Below, in pieces: positions 1-6,665 of a stretch of DNA of 12,181 nt. Position 1 is the first letter of the stretch; each line of letters opens with the position of its first letter. Source of the stretch: Puniceicoccales bacterium (lineage in GTDB: Bacteria > Verrucomicrobiota > Verrucomicrobiia > Opitutales > UBA953). The position numbers were made by a program, and so were the translations under genes. The DNA is taken from assembly GCA_031289285.1 (NCBI GenBank), contig JAITPT010000288.1:1-12181 (forward strand). The letters are read 5' to 3'. Under the pieces are notes generated by a model. The model was not told the origin of the DNA, made no database searches, and saw nothing but the letters and a program-made list of their open reading frames with translations.

Positions 1-91
1 TGGCATCTGCACTTGTTGGCTTTGTTCGACGCACCAACAGGTGCGCCTTCACAAATCCACCAAGCGCATCTGCCACAACATCTTCTCGCAA
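1..91 (-). CDS. possible start of a gene running off the window (partial, unknown function)
   Basis: Thirty bases beyond the rseP stop, on the same strand, a TTG codon (91-89) is preceded at 7-base spacing by GGAGG (103-99), the best Shine-Dalgarno match in the window. From there the frame is open for 30 codons to the window edge, giving a peptide that begins LREDVVADALGGFVKAHLLV, with ordinary amino-acid composition. It would be the next gene of an rseP operon. I do not recognise a family. The stretch is short, so an open frame may be chance, and an opposite-strand frame is open over the same bases. A 6-bp hairpin (30-45, loop AACA) lies inside it but has no T-tract, so I do not call it the rseP terminator. 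Confidence 0.3.
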   Translation of the reverse strand, partial: MREDVVADALGGFVKAHLLVRRTKPTSADA

Positions 92-120
92 TACTTCCCC
101 TCCAACTGCCGTTTTTAGGG

Positions 121-2190
121 TTACTTGGCGGCGGGAGTTTCCGGTGTGGCGGCGGGTTTCGCGGTCTCGGCTTTCGCCGCAAACGGTTTCTCGGGGACGC
201 GCACGTATCGCCGCACAATCCGCGACTGGTCTTCCAGAATGTTATCGCCGCGCCAGCGCATGAGGTCTTTGTAAAGGACGATGTAGCCCATGAGCGCGAC
301 AAACAGCACGATGAACACGTATTGCAGCCCGGCCACGATGCTTATTGGCAGCGGGCGGCGGCGGATGCGCTGAATGGTTGCAAACAAGATGTGCCCGCCG
401 TCGAGCACGGGCAGCGGCAGGATGTTCAAAATCGCAAGGTTGATGTTGATGACGAGCGTGAACCACAGGATGCGCCGGAGGTCATCCGACATGTTGTAAT
501 AGATACGCCCGATGGAAACGACGCCCATGAGTTGCCCGACGCCAACATCGGTCTTCGGGTTCGCCAGCGCGGCAATCGAATCGTAGGTGAGCGCGAATGC
601 GGCGCGCATTTGCTCCAGCGGGTTCTGGTGAACAATCTCCGCCTCGTTGCGAAAAACAACCCCGATGTAGGGAGACTTTTTCGCAGGCACCGCAGCGACA
701 CTGAACTTCTCAAAGGTGGCGGGTTTGCCCCCGTCGCTGAAAAAAACATCGGCGGTGTCGCTCGGCTTTAACCGAGCAAGCGTCTCGGGCGTCGGCGTGT
801 CGAGCAAGGTGCCATGCTGGTCAATGCGGGAAAGGATTTTGCCCGGACGCAAAACACCCGCGAAGTCGGAGTCCGAGGCGACATCGGAGTCGAAGACCAT
901 GAGGCTGTTTCGCGGGGCACTGGCGGGCGGCTCCTGTTTGGCAAGCGCGTTGTCGGGGACACAGGCGAGTTTAACCGTCCGCAACGCACCTTTCTCCTGA
1001 AACGAAATTTCAAAATACGAGGCAAGCTCGGCGCGGGCTTCGGGCGCGACGGCGATTTCGCGTTCCTTGCCGTCCGCGCCGCGCACGCCGACGCGCACCT
1101 CACGCAGCCGAGGCGCAAGCGTGTCCGAACGTGCGATGCCGCCTTCGCGCACGGTGAGCCGGATTTCGCGGACGCCCGAGGCGAGAAGTTTTTCGTAAAA
1201 CTGGGCGCGGTTGGCGACGGGTGCTCCGTCAAAAGCGGCGATGACATCACCGGGCTTCAAGCCGGCACGCTCGGCGGGCGAGGCGGGTTCCACCTTCTCG
1301 ACGGTGAGCTTGTCGTCGGTGGTGAGACCAGTGTGGAGGCTTGCGGCGGCAAGTTTTTCGCGGAACTGCGAACCGGAAAAAACGAACGCACCTTCAAGCG
1401 AAAGAATTGTGTCGCCCGTTTTGAAACCCGCACGCTCGGCGGGCGAGTTGGGTTCCACGCGCTCGATGGCAAGGGTGTTGGAAGGAGAAATCCCCACCAT
1501 GCGGATGCGGTCGCCGCTCGACGGGTTGAGGTCAACAAGCGCGGGGCTGACGGGGACATCCAGTTTTTTGCCACCACGAGAAATGGTGAGGACGACCTGC
1601 GGGTTGCCCTTGTCGTCGCGCCCGCCGCCGAGGGCGACCTTGTTCGTGATTTGGCGGAAGTCGTCCACCGCCGAGCCGTCCACCGCGAGCACTTTGTCGC
1701 CCGGCAACAGACCGGCGGCAGTCGCGGGCGAGGGGCCGCTTTGGTTGGGAAGCTCTTTGAGGACGTAGCCGATGGTGGTGGTGTTGGCGTTGGGCGGCAC
1801 GGGGCGACCACTCACCCAGAGGACACAGGCGAGGAGGAACGCGAAGATAATGTTGAAGACGACGCCTGCGACGGCGACGTAGATTTTGTCGGGGTAGGAG
1901 ATGGGCGGAAGCTCGTCGGGGTCGCTCTCGTTTTTGCCCTCGACAGCCTCCATGTCGCCGAGTTGCGGGAGCGCGACGTAGCCGCCGATTGGGAACAGCG
2001 AGAGGCGGTAGTCCACGCCGTCCTTGCCCGTCCATCCGAAGATGCGTGGCCCGATGCCGATAGAGAAACGCTCTATCTTGAGACCACGCCAACGGGCGGC
2101 GAGGAAGTGCCCAAGCTCGTGGACAAATATCGAACCGCCGAAGAAAAGGATGATGAGAGCGATACCGAAGAGGTTGTCGAAGATTTCCAT
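121..2190 (-). CDS. rseP: RseP-type site-2 membrane metalloprotease with expanded PDZ region
   Basis: Intramembrane zinc protease of family M50B. In characterised relatives it cuts anti-sigma factors and signal-peptide remnants within the inner membrane. The HExxH motif is HELGH at residues 24-28 inside the first membrane segment (about 8-32). The second metal-binding motif, LDG, is at 596-598 in NILPLPVLDGGH, with flanking membrane segments around 575-592 and 615-640. Another segment lies near 103-126 and contains AGVVFN, the counterpart of the usual AGPxxN. Between them sit PDZ domains: one near 140-213, a tandem pair near 240-290 and 296-348 that share VEPxSPAERAG, and a weak fourth near 432-500. 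At 689 residues it is far longer than the roughly 450 of E. coli RseP, and it ends in an Ala/Pro/Lys-rich tail (645-689). The ATG at 2190 places the first membrane segment correctly; no Shine-Dalgarno is visible. The usual neighbours cdsA and dxr are not seen upstream; vapBC is there instead, on the other strand. Confidence 0.93.
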   Translation of the reverse strand: MEIFDNLFGIALIILFFGGSIFVHELGHFLAARWRGLKIERFSIGIGPRIFGWTGKDGVDYRLSLFPIGGYVALPQLGDMEAVEGKNESDPDELPPISYPDKIYVAVAGVVFNIIFAFLLACVLWVSGRPVPPNANTTTIGYVLKELPNQSGPSPATAAGLLPGDKVLAVDGSAVDDFRQITNKVALGGGRDDKGNPQVVLTISRGGKKLDVPVSPALVDLNPSSGDRIRMVGISPSNTLAIERVEPNSPAERAGFKTGDTILSLEGAFVFSGSQFREKLAAASLHTGLTTDDKLTVEKVEPASPAERAGLKPGDVIAAFDGAPVANRAQFYEKLLASGVREIRLTVREGGIARSDTLAPRLREVRVGVRGADGKEREIAVAPEARAELASYFEISFQEKGALRTVKLACVPDNALAKQEPPASAPRNSLMVFDSDVASDSDFAGVLRPGKILSRIDQHGTLLDTPTPETLARLKPSDTADVFFSDGGKPATFEKFSVAAVPAKKSPYIGVVFRNEAEIVHQNPLEQMRAAFALTYDSIAALANPKTDVGVGQLMGVVSIGRIYYNMSDDLRRILWFTLVININLAILNILPLPVLDGGHILFATIQRIRRRPLPISIVAGLQYVFIVLFVALMGYIVLYKDLMRWRGDNILEDQSRIVRRYVRVPEKPFAAKAETAKPAATPETPAAK
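1256..1468 (-). repeat. internal tandem duplication encoding PDZ2/PDZ3 of RseP
   Basis: The 17-base string CACGCTCGGCGGGCGAG occurs at 1266-1282 and again at 1431-1447, exactly 165 bases (55 codons) apart and in the same frame. The surrounding bases and encoded residues (243-262 versus 298-317) are also closely alike. This reads as an in-frame duplication of one PDZ unit whose ligand-binding edge has since diverged less than the rest. Confidence 0.7.
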
Positions 2191-2300
2191 TTTTGGATAT
2201 GTGTGCGCAGTGTGTTTTTGAGGGCGGCGTTGTTAGCGAGCGCAGCCAAAAAGGGAAGCCGCGAATGCAAGAGACACAAAGAAAATGCACTGGGAAAATT

Positions 2301-2336
2301 GTTGACGCTGGGTGCCTGCACGGCAGTGTGCGCAAC
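2301..2336. promoter_or_regulatory. nested inverted repeat before vapB, candidate operator
   Basis: The 36 bases directly before the GTG start of the antitoxin have outer arms GTTG(A)CGC (2301-2308) and GCGCAAC (2330-2336), seven pairs with one bulged A. Inner arms TGCC (2313-2316) and GGCA (2322-2325) enclose a 5-base loop. VapB antitoxins usually bind palindromes next to their own promoter, so this is a plausible autoregulatory operator; as RNA it could also fold over the start site. TTGACG at 2302-2307 resembles a -35 box but has no good -10 partner. The repeat is seen; the function is inferred. Confidence 0.4.
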
Positions 2337-2621
2337 GTGAAAACGACACTTGACATAGACGACTCGCTGCTCGGTAGCGTGATGCAGGGAGGGGATTACC
2401 GCTCGAAGGCCGAGGCGGTCAACGCCGCGCTACGGGAACTCGACAGAAACCGGAGGTTTGGCGACTTTGTGGAAAAAAACTCCAATCTTTTTTCACCCGA
2501 AGAATTAGCCGCCTCGGTCGCCCCCACCTACGATGTGCAGCGAATCAGAAACGCCAGCATCCCGATTTTCTTCGCGGAAGACTGCGACGGACAAAACACC
2601 AATCCCGCCTCGCCCCCGTGA
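2337..2621 (+). CDS. vapB: VapB-like ribbon-helix-helix antitoxin
   Basis: Predicted 94-residue DNA-binding antitoxin partner of the PIN toxin that follows. The N-terminus reads MKTTLDIDDSLL and continues with YRSKAEAVNAALRELDRNRR (21-40). This is the strand-helix-helix pattern of the VapB/MetJ-Arc class: one short beta strand (2-8) that pairs in a dimer for DNA contact, then two helices. The remainder (41-94) would be the flexible toxin-wrapping tail. I chose the GTG at 2337 because the family fold begins there; the frame is open further upstream, but that part has no family-like sequence. No Shine-Dalgarno is seen. The stop TGA overlaps the toxin's GTG start (GTGA, 2618-2621), which implies translational coupling. 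The antitoxin is likely a repressor of the operon, and an inverted repeat lies immediately upstream. Confidence 0.8.
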   Translation: MKTTLDIDDSLLGSVMQGGDYRSKAEAVNAALRELDRNRRFGDFVEKNSNLFSPEELAASVAPTYDVQRIRNASIPIFFAEDCDGQNTNPASPP

Positions 2622-3013
2622 AGAAGCGCGTAATCATAGACAGCAATGTTTTCATCGGCTTGCTTCGGAGAAAGCTCGACCCTGTCCACACCCTCGGTAA
2701 ATGGGCAAAGTCTTGGCATTTCGATTTGCTCACCTGCGGGATGATTCGATTGGAAGTGTTGCGGGGCATAAGAGTGGAACAGACCAAGTATTGGCTTGGA
2801 TGCTTTTTTGACGTGATGATTTCCGAGGAAACCGACGCAACACTGTGGGAGGGCGCGACCCAGCTTGCTTGGTCGCTCGACAGACAGGGAAAAATCTTAC
2901 CCGCCCAAGACATTCTCATCGCGGCCTGCGCCCGCCACGCCAACGCCGCCATAATGACCGCCGATTTACACTTCCACGCATTTCCCGACATCCCCAAAAT
3001 CCCCACTCCATAA
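2618..3013 (+). CDS. vapC: VapC-family PIN-domain toxin ribonuclease
   Basis: A 131-residue single PIN domain, the usual VapC length. The four conserved acidic residues that bind Mg2+ or Mn2+ are all present: D8 in VIIDSNVF, E46 in IRLEVLRG, D98 in PAQDILIAA, and D116 in MTADLHF. Known VapC toxins are endoribonucleases that cut tRNA or rRNA and are held inactive by VapB. The conserved N-terminal strand means the GTG at 2618 is the start; it overlaps the antitoxin stop by four bases, so toxin synthesis should depend on antitoxin translation. With intact catalytic residues and an intact antitoxin, the pair looks functional. The RNA target cannot be read from the sequence. Such modules are commonly gained by horizontal transfer, and this one may explain the missing usual rseP neighbours. 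Confidence 0.88.
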   Translation: MKKRVIIDSNVFIGLLRRKLDPVHTLGKWAKSWHFDLLTCGMIRLEVLRGIRVEQTKYWLGCFFDVMISEETDATLWEGATQLAWSLDRQGKILPAQDILIAACARHANAAIMTADLHFHAFPDIPKIPTP

Positions 3014-3203
3014 CATTCGCAGCCAAACCGCACTGGTTCAAAGGCGGTTCCCACTATAACTTTTCCACCTCCCCCCCCTCCCCTCTTTTCACACCTGCGC
3101 CACCGGCGTCATCTGCGGTTAAACAAATACACGAATACATACACGCGGGAAAAAACCTCTTGCCAGCCGCCACCATTTTCCCACCCTGCGCCCGCTTAAA
3201 CAC
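3014..3203. other. intergenic region between vapC and tRNA-Ser
   Basis: No credible gene is seen in these 190 bases. They hold a pyrimidine-rich tract (3059-3090) and an A-rich stretch around 3118-3155. TATAAC at 3055-3060 looks like a -10 box but lacks a matching -35. No convincing terminator for vapBC or promoter for the tRNA could be identified. Confidence 0.5.
3059..3090 (+). repeat. pyrimidine tract (C8/C4) with triplex or G-quadruplex potential
   Basis: Apart from a single A at 3067, this stretch contains only C and T, including a run of eight C and a run of four C flanked on both sides by TTTT. The arrangement is a rough mirror repeat. On the minus strand it gives G-runs of 4, 8, 2 and 2. 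Such tracts can adopt H-DNA or G-quadruplex forms. No function is shown here. Confidence 0.45.
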
Positions 3204-3291
<88 letters not shown>

Positions 3292-3314
3292 TTTTTTCAT
3301 CAACCGCAAACCGC

Positions 3315-4064
3315 ATGGACACCTCCGACAGACCACAAGATTTTCCGGCGAACCACCTATTCGCCGCACTGCTCACGTTCGTCTTATGGGCGGGATGCGC
3401 AGGAGTCGGCTTGTGCGGCATTTTAGGAGAAATGCCGTCAAACACGCCCAAAAACACCGCCTCCAAACCCGCCCCCACCGTCGCAAAACTCATCAGGGTC
3501 GAGCTTGCCGACTCGCCCGAAATGCCGCCGCCGCAAACACCCAACTCCGACACGCCCGACGTCGCGCCGCCCCCCGCGATGCCCCTGCCCTTGCCCGCGC
3601 CCGCACCAACACCCGTTGCACCAACGCCGCCGAACACGCCCGCGCTCCTCCCCGTCGCCGCGCCGGAAACCGTAGTGTTTCCCCTGCCCGTCGAAGGCCC
3701 CACGCAAATCGTCCCCGCCGAACAAGCCGCCTACGCCGCGCCCGCCGCGCCGCCCGCACCCGCCGCACCTATAGGTCTCGCGACACCCGCCGCACCGATG
3801 CGCCTCGTTTTCGGAGTCGGCGATGGACGCCAGCCCAAACCCAATTACCCCGAAATCGCCATCCGCCGCAACCAAACCGGCACCGTGCGCATTCGGTTTG
3901 AAGTGGACGCCGACGGGCGCGTAACCTCCGCCGAAATCTCGCAGCCCTGCCTCTACGATGTGCTCAACGAAGCCGCCCGCTCCGCCGTGCGCCACCGCTG
4001 GCGCTTCCCTAAAGGCGAAATCCGCACATACGAGGTGGACATAAAGTTTGAGTTGCGTAGCTAA
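3315..4064 (+). CDS. tonB: TonB-family energy transducer
   Basis: A 249-residue periplasm-spanning protein that would carry proton-motive energy from ExbB/ExbD to TonB-dependent outer-membrane receptors. An N-terminal membrane anchor (about 14-37, starting HLFAALLTFVLW) is followed by a long Pro/Ala-rich linker (about 70-165), typical of TonB. The C-terminal TonB domain (about 170-249) contains PNYPEIAIRRNQTGTVRIRF, VDADGRVTSAEI and AARSAVRHRWRFP, which match the family's conserved blocks. The ATG at 3315 sets the anchor close to the N-terminus; the open frame extends upstream into the tRNA and is not used. No Shine-Dalgarno is present. The gene lies 23 bases after the tRNA and 21 bases before exbB, so the two protein genes are probably co-transcribed. 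Confidence 0.88.
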   Translation: MDTSDRPQDFPANHLFAALLTFVLWAGCAGVGLCGILGEMPSNTPKNTASKPAPTVAKLIRVELADSPEMPPPQTPNSDTPDVAPPPAMPLPLPAPAPTPVAPTPPNTPALLPVAAPETVVFPLPVEGPTQIVPAEQAAYAAPAAPPAPAAPIGLATPAAPMRLVFGVGDGRQPKPNYPEIAIRRNQTGTVRIRFEVDADGRVTSAEISQPCLYDVLNEAARSAVRHRWRFPKGEIRTYEVDIKFELRS

Positions 4065-4085
4065 CTTTTTCGTTGCAGCGCGACC

Positions 4086-4826
4086 ATGCCTGCCACTACT
4101 AATGAAACTCAATCTCAATTAACGCTTATGCTATTTGCCAACGTCCTTGTTGATACGTTCATCGCTGGTGGTCACATCATGTGGCCCATCCTCGGCTGCT
4201 TCATCGTCTGCTGCGTCGTGCTCGCCGAACGCACTATCGCGTGGACATCTCTCGCCAAACGCTCCGACAGTAAACGGCTCAACGCTGCCTACGACGCCAT
4301 CGTTGCGGGCGACTTCGCGAAGGCCGAGCACCTGAGCAACGCGCCCGGCGACCCGTTTTTGCGGACTGTCCATGCGGGCATCACGCGGGCGCACATCTCG
4401 CTTTTGGGAGCGATGCAGCTGGAAGCCTCCGGCGAAATTGAAAAGGCTGACAAGCGTCTCTGGCTCCTCGCCACCTTCATCACGCTTGCGCCGCTGCTCG
4501 GTTTGTTGGGCACTGTCACTGGCATCAAAAACTCGTTTGACGTGCTTGGCGGCGAGGAATTATCGCAGACAAAAATCACTGGCGGCATCGGCGAGGCCTT
4601 GATCGCGACGGCGTGTGGTCTGGGCATTGCCATTTTGTGTCTAATCCCCTACAACTATTTCAATCGTTGTCTCGTGCATTTTCGGATGCGTTTGGAGCGC
4701 ACCATCAACCACGTTGAGTTGCTGGCCGAATCCGCAAAACACAACGGCAGCGACTTAGCTGATTTCTCGCGCGAGTTCGCCGCATCGGCACCGGCCCGCG
4801 AAAAACCGCCCGCCCTCTCAAAGTAG
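4086..4826 (+). CDS. exbB: ExbB/TolQ-family proton-channel protein
   Basis: A 246-residue inner-membrane protein of the MotA/TolQ/ExbB family, the channel scaffold that powers TonB (or TolA). Three membrane segments fit the family: about 31-47, about 126-147 with the signature PLLGLLGTVTGIKNSF (136-151), and about 168-191 with GGIGEALIATACGLGIAI. A cytoplasmic helical region lies between segments one and two, containing the usual FLRTVHAGI-like stretch. The ATG at 4086 gives an N-terminus of the normal length; an in-frame ATG at 4128 is an equally possible start, and neither has a Shine-Dalgarno. The gene directly follows tonB, which favours ExbB over TolQ. No exbD follows: the gene ends at a terminator and faces a convergent gene, so the third subunit must be encoded elsewhere. 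Confidence 0.9.
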   Translation: MPATTNETQSQLTLMLFANVLVDTFIAGGHIMWPILGCFIVCCVVLAERTIAWTSLAKRSDSKRLNAAYDAIVAGDFAKAEHLSNAPGDPFLRTVHAGITRAHISLLGAMQLEASGEIEKADKRLWLLATFITLAPLLGLLGTVTGIKNSFDVLGGEELSQTKITGGIGEALIATACGLGIAILCLIPYNYFNRCLVHFRMRLERTINHVELLAESAKHNGSDLADFSREFAASAPAREKPPALSK

Positions 4827-4846
4827 CGGGTATCCAAAAAACAAAA

Positions 4847-4872
4847 CAGGCAGGGGAGTTTTCCCCTGCCTG
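4847..4872. terminator. bidirectional intrinsic terminator between exbB and the oxidoreductase gene
   Basis: A perfect 11-bp stem (CAGGCAGGGGA / TCCCCTGCCTG) closes a four-base GTTT loop. On the plus strand it is followed by CTTTGTTGTTG. On the minus strand the tail is TTTTGTTTTTT, an excellent U-tract. It sits 21 bases after the exbB stop and 76 bases after the stop of the convergent gene, so it serves both. Confidence 0.93.
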
Positions 4873-4947
4873 CTTTGTTGTTGAATTACACTGTTGTTTC
4901 TTGATGCCTCGCGGCAGTCGTTTGCCTCTTGGCAGTTTCTGCTGTGC

Positions 4948-6282
4948 TTAGGCGTAGAAACCGTCGGTTGGCGTCGGTGCTTTGAGGAGGGCGTTGGCCT
5001 CGTCGTCGTTGACGAACTTTCCGGTGGCGGCGTCCCAGTTGAGGGTGCGTCCGAGGCGTTGTGCCATGCAACCGAGGATGATGACCTCGGCAAACGGGCC
5101 AGCGATGTCGAAGGAGGAGGACAGCGCCGCTTTGCCGCGAATACCGTCCACCCAGTTGGCGTAGTGACCGCCCCTGGGACGGAAGTATTTTGCGGGAACC
5201 GAAATCGCTTTGCGCGCTTCCGCCGAGATGTAGGGCTGGAAGTTGCCGTTCCAACCGCAGGCATTGAGCTGCACTTTGCTTCCGCGAATGATGCTACCGT
5301 TGCCGCCGAGGCCAAATCCCTTTGGTGCCTCCGGCTTGCGCCGTCCGTCATACCACGTGAACTTGATTGGCCCACGGTCGCCGACCGCTGGGAAGTGGAA
5401 CGTGACAGTCGAAGCCTTCGGGTAAGCGACCGGACTTTTGCCAGAGACATCCACTTCTATCTTGGTCGGCGCGGTGAGGCGCAACGCGTAGAAGGGGTCA
5501 TACATCAAGTGAATTGCCATGTCGCCGAGCGCACCGCAGCCGAACTCGTAGTAGCCGCGCCACGAGAAACTGTGCAGCCCGTCGCGGTAAGCGATTTTCG
5601 GAGCGGGGCCGAGCCAGAGCGGCCACGCGAGATGCCCGGGGGCGGGTTTTTCGGCGTTGTAGGCGTTCTGCCCTTGCGCCCAAATCGGGCGGTCGCTCCA
5701 AGCAACGGCTTCGGTGACGTTGCCGAGGACACCCGCTTCATACCACTCGCGAGCGGCGCGCGTGTGTGGGCTGGAGCTGCCTTGGTTGCCCATTTGGGAA
5801 ACCACGCCTTTCTCTTTCACCTTGGCGGTGAGACGGCGCACTTGGTCAACCGTGTGACACATCGGTTTCTGCACATACACATGCTTGCCGAGGTCGGCGG
5901 CAGTGTAAGCGGCGGTGAAGTGCGTGTGGTCGGGCGTGGAGACCGACACCGCGTCAATGCTCTTGCCGAGCTTTTCGAGCAGCTCGCGATAGTCGGCAAA
6001 CCCCTTCACGTCGGGGAAGCGACCCTTGTAGCCGTTCACCGAGCGGTTGAGCGTATTCTTGTCAACATCGCACAGGCCGACGAGCTGAACGCCTTGTATG
6101 CGCGAAATGCTGCTGACGTCGCCGCCGCCCATTCCGCCGACGCCGATGCCAGCGTAGTTGATGCGATTGGAGGGCGCGTCTTCGCCCCGCAGAAAACCGG
6201 AGGGCAGTATGAGCAAGCCTCCTGCGAGGCCCGCGTTTTTGAGAAAGTCCCGACGGGACAAAACAGGTTTTGTATTCTTCAT
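4948..6282 (-). CDS. Tat-exported Gfo/Idh/MocA-family oxidoreductase
   Basis: A 444-residue predicted NAD(P)-dependent sugar or polyol oxidoreductase. The N-terminus has a twin-arginine signal, SRRDFLKNAG (9-18), followed by a hydrophobic stretch to about 30, so the folded protein is probably exported with its cofactor bound. The Rossmann fold starts at about 40 with GIGVGGMG (45-52). Downstream are STPDHTHF (115-122) and VQKPM (137-141), the family's EKP motif with Gln for Glu. The C-terminal substrate domain contains GALGDMAIHLMYDPF (250-264), with H258 a likely active-site residue, and GGHYANWVDGIRGK (371-384). This subgroup, with a Tat signal and QKP, is abundant in Planctomycetes, Verrucomicrobia and Bacteroidetes, often in carbohydrate regions. 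The substrate cannot be named. The ATG at 6282 is chosen because it precedes the Tat motif; no Shine-Dalgarno is seen. Confidence 0.88.
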   Translation of the reverse strand: MKNTKPVLSRRDFLKNAGLAGGLLILPSGFLRGEDAPSNRINYAGIGVGGMGGGDVSSISRIQGVQLVGLCDVDKNTLNRSVNGYKGRFPDVKGFADYRELLEKLGKSIDAVSVSTPDHTHFTAAYTAADLGKHVYVQKPMCHTVDQVRRLTAKVKEKGVVSQMGNQGSSSPHTRAAREWYEAGVLGNVTEAVAWSDRPIWAQGQNAYNAEKPAPGHLAWPLWLGPAPKIAYRDGLHSFSWRGYYEFGCGALGDMAIHLMYDPFYALRLTAPTKIEVDVSGKSPVAYPKASTVTFHFPAVGDRGPIKFTWYDGRRKPEAPKGFGLGGNGSIIRGSKVQLNACGWNGNFQPYISAEARKAISVPAKYFRPRGGHYANWVDGIRGKAALSSSFDIAGPFAEVIILGCMAQRLGRTLNWDAATGKFVNDDEANALLKAPTPTDGFYA

Positions 6283-6422
6283 TGTGATATGAGGATTGTT
6301 GGAAGGACGCCTTGGACAAACACCGCAGGCAAAAGGTTCCCGCCTGTTGCAAATAATCTTCTGGCGGCTGCGGCGGCTCGCAGGCAGCCAAGGCTGCTCC
6401 GGGCAAGGCGGTGCTCGCCGAG

Positions 6423-6496
6423 ATAGGACGAATAGGTCGAATAAGTCCTATAGGTCCTATAGGTCCTATACGACCTATAGGTCCTATAAGACCTAT
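6423..6496. repeat. 9-bp tandem repeat, eight copies (consensus ATAGGTCCT)
   Basis: Successive units are ATAGGACGA, ATAGGTCGA, ATAAGTCCT, ATAGGTCCT, ATAGGTCCT, ATACGACCT, ATAGGTCCT and ATAAGACCT, followed by AT. Spacing is exactly nine bases throughout. Substitutions mostly affect unit positions 4, 6, 8 and 9 and often swap GGTCC-like for its complement-like form, so the array is also rich in short palindromes (AGGTCCT-type, TATAGG/CCTATA). It lies about 170 bases before the downstream start codon, in the gap between divergent genes. Confidence 0.9.
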
Positions 6497-6611
6497 CCCG
6501 CACCCGCCACCCGCCCCGCCCAAGAGCCGCTGCCTTCCGCCACCCGCCACCCGCTCGCCCACTCGCCCGCCGCACCCGCTCGCCTGCCGCCCGCTCGCCC
6601 GCCGCCCGCCA
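6497..6611 (+). repeat. C-rich, G-poor tract with CCCGC/CCGCC motifs
   Basis: The tract begins at the end of the 9-bp array and consists largely of recurring CCCGC, CCACC and GCTCGCC motifs with irregular spacing of about 7-8 bases. The minus strand is correspondingly G-rich with many GGGNGG runs. In frame it would encode only Pro/Arg/Ala low-complexity peptide. It ends about 55 bases before the ATG of the membrane protein and may lie within its 5' leader. Confidence 0.6.
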
Positions 6612-6665
6612 TTTTTATCTTGTTCAACCCCTCGCCGCTGCCAATTGTCACCGGACTTTTACGAG

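Larger units (their letters stand above)
6283..6665. other. divergent intergenic region between the oxidoreductase and the membrane-protein gene
   Basis: No gene is supported here. Open frames that cross the region consist of low-complexity Ile/Gly/Pro/Arg translations of the tandem repeat. The segment holds a small GCAGC-CAAG-GCTGC hairpin near 6393-6406, the 9-bp tandem repeat, and a C-rich tract. Both divergent genes need promoters here, but I found no clear -35/-10 pair on either strand. Confidence 0.5.

Noticed and set aside
30..45. CGCACC-AACA-GGTGCG hairpin as rseP terminator
   Set aside because: The stem is only six bp, no T-tract follows on either strand, and it may lie inside a partial gene.
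814..2340. Long plus-strand open frame opposite rseP
   Set aside because: It is the antisense of a clear rseP with all catalytic motifs, and its translation is rich in Arg/Gly/Val/Asp with no family-like sequence.
6423..6496. CRISPR array
   Set aside because: The 9-bp units abut without spacers and there are no cas genes.
6411..6665. N-terminal extension of the membrane protein through the 9-bp repeats (Ile-Gly-Pro repeat peptide)
   Set aside because: The repeat and C-rich tract merely stay open because the unit is nine bases. The protein-like sequence begins at the ATG at 6666.
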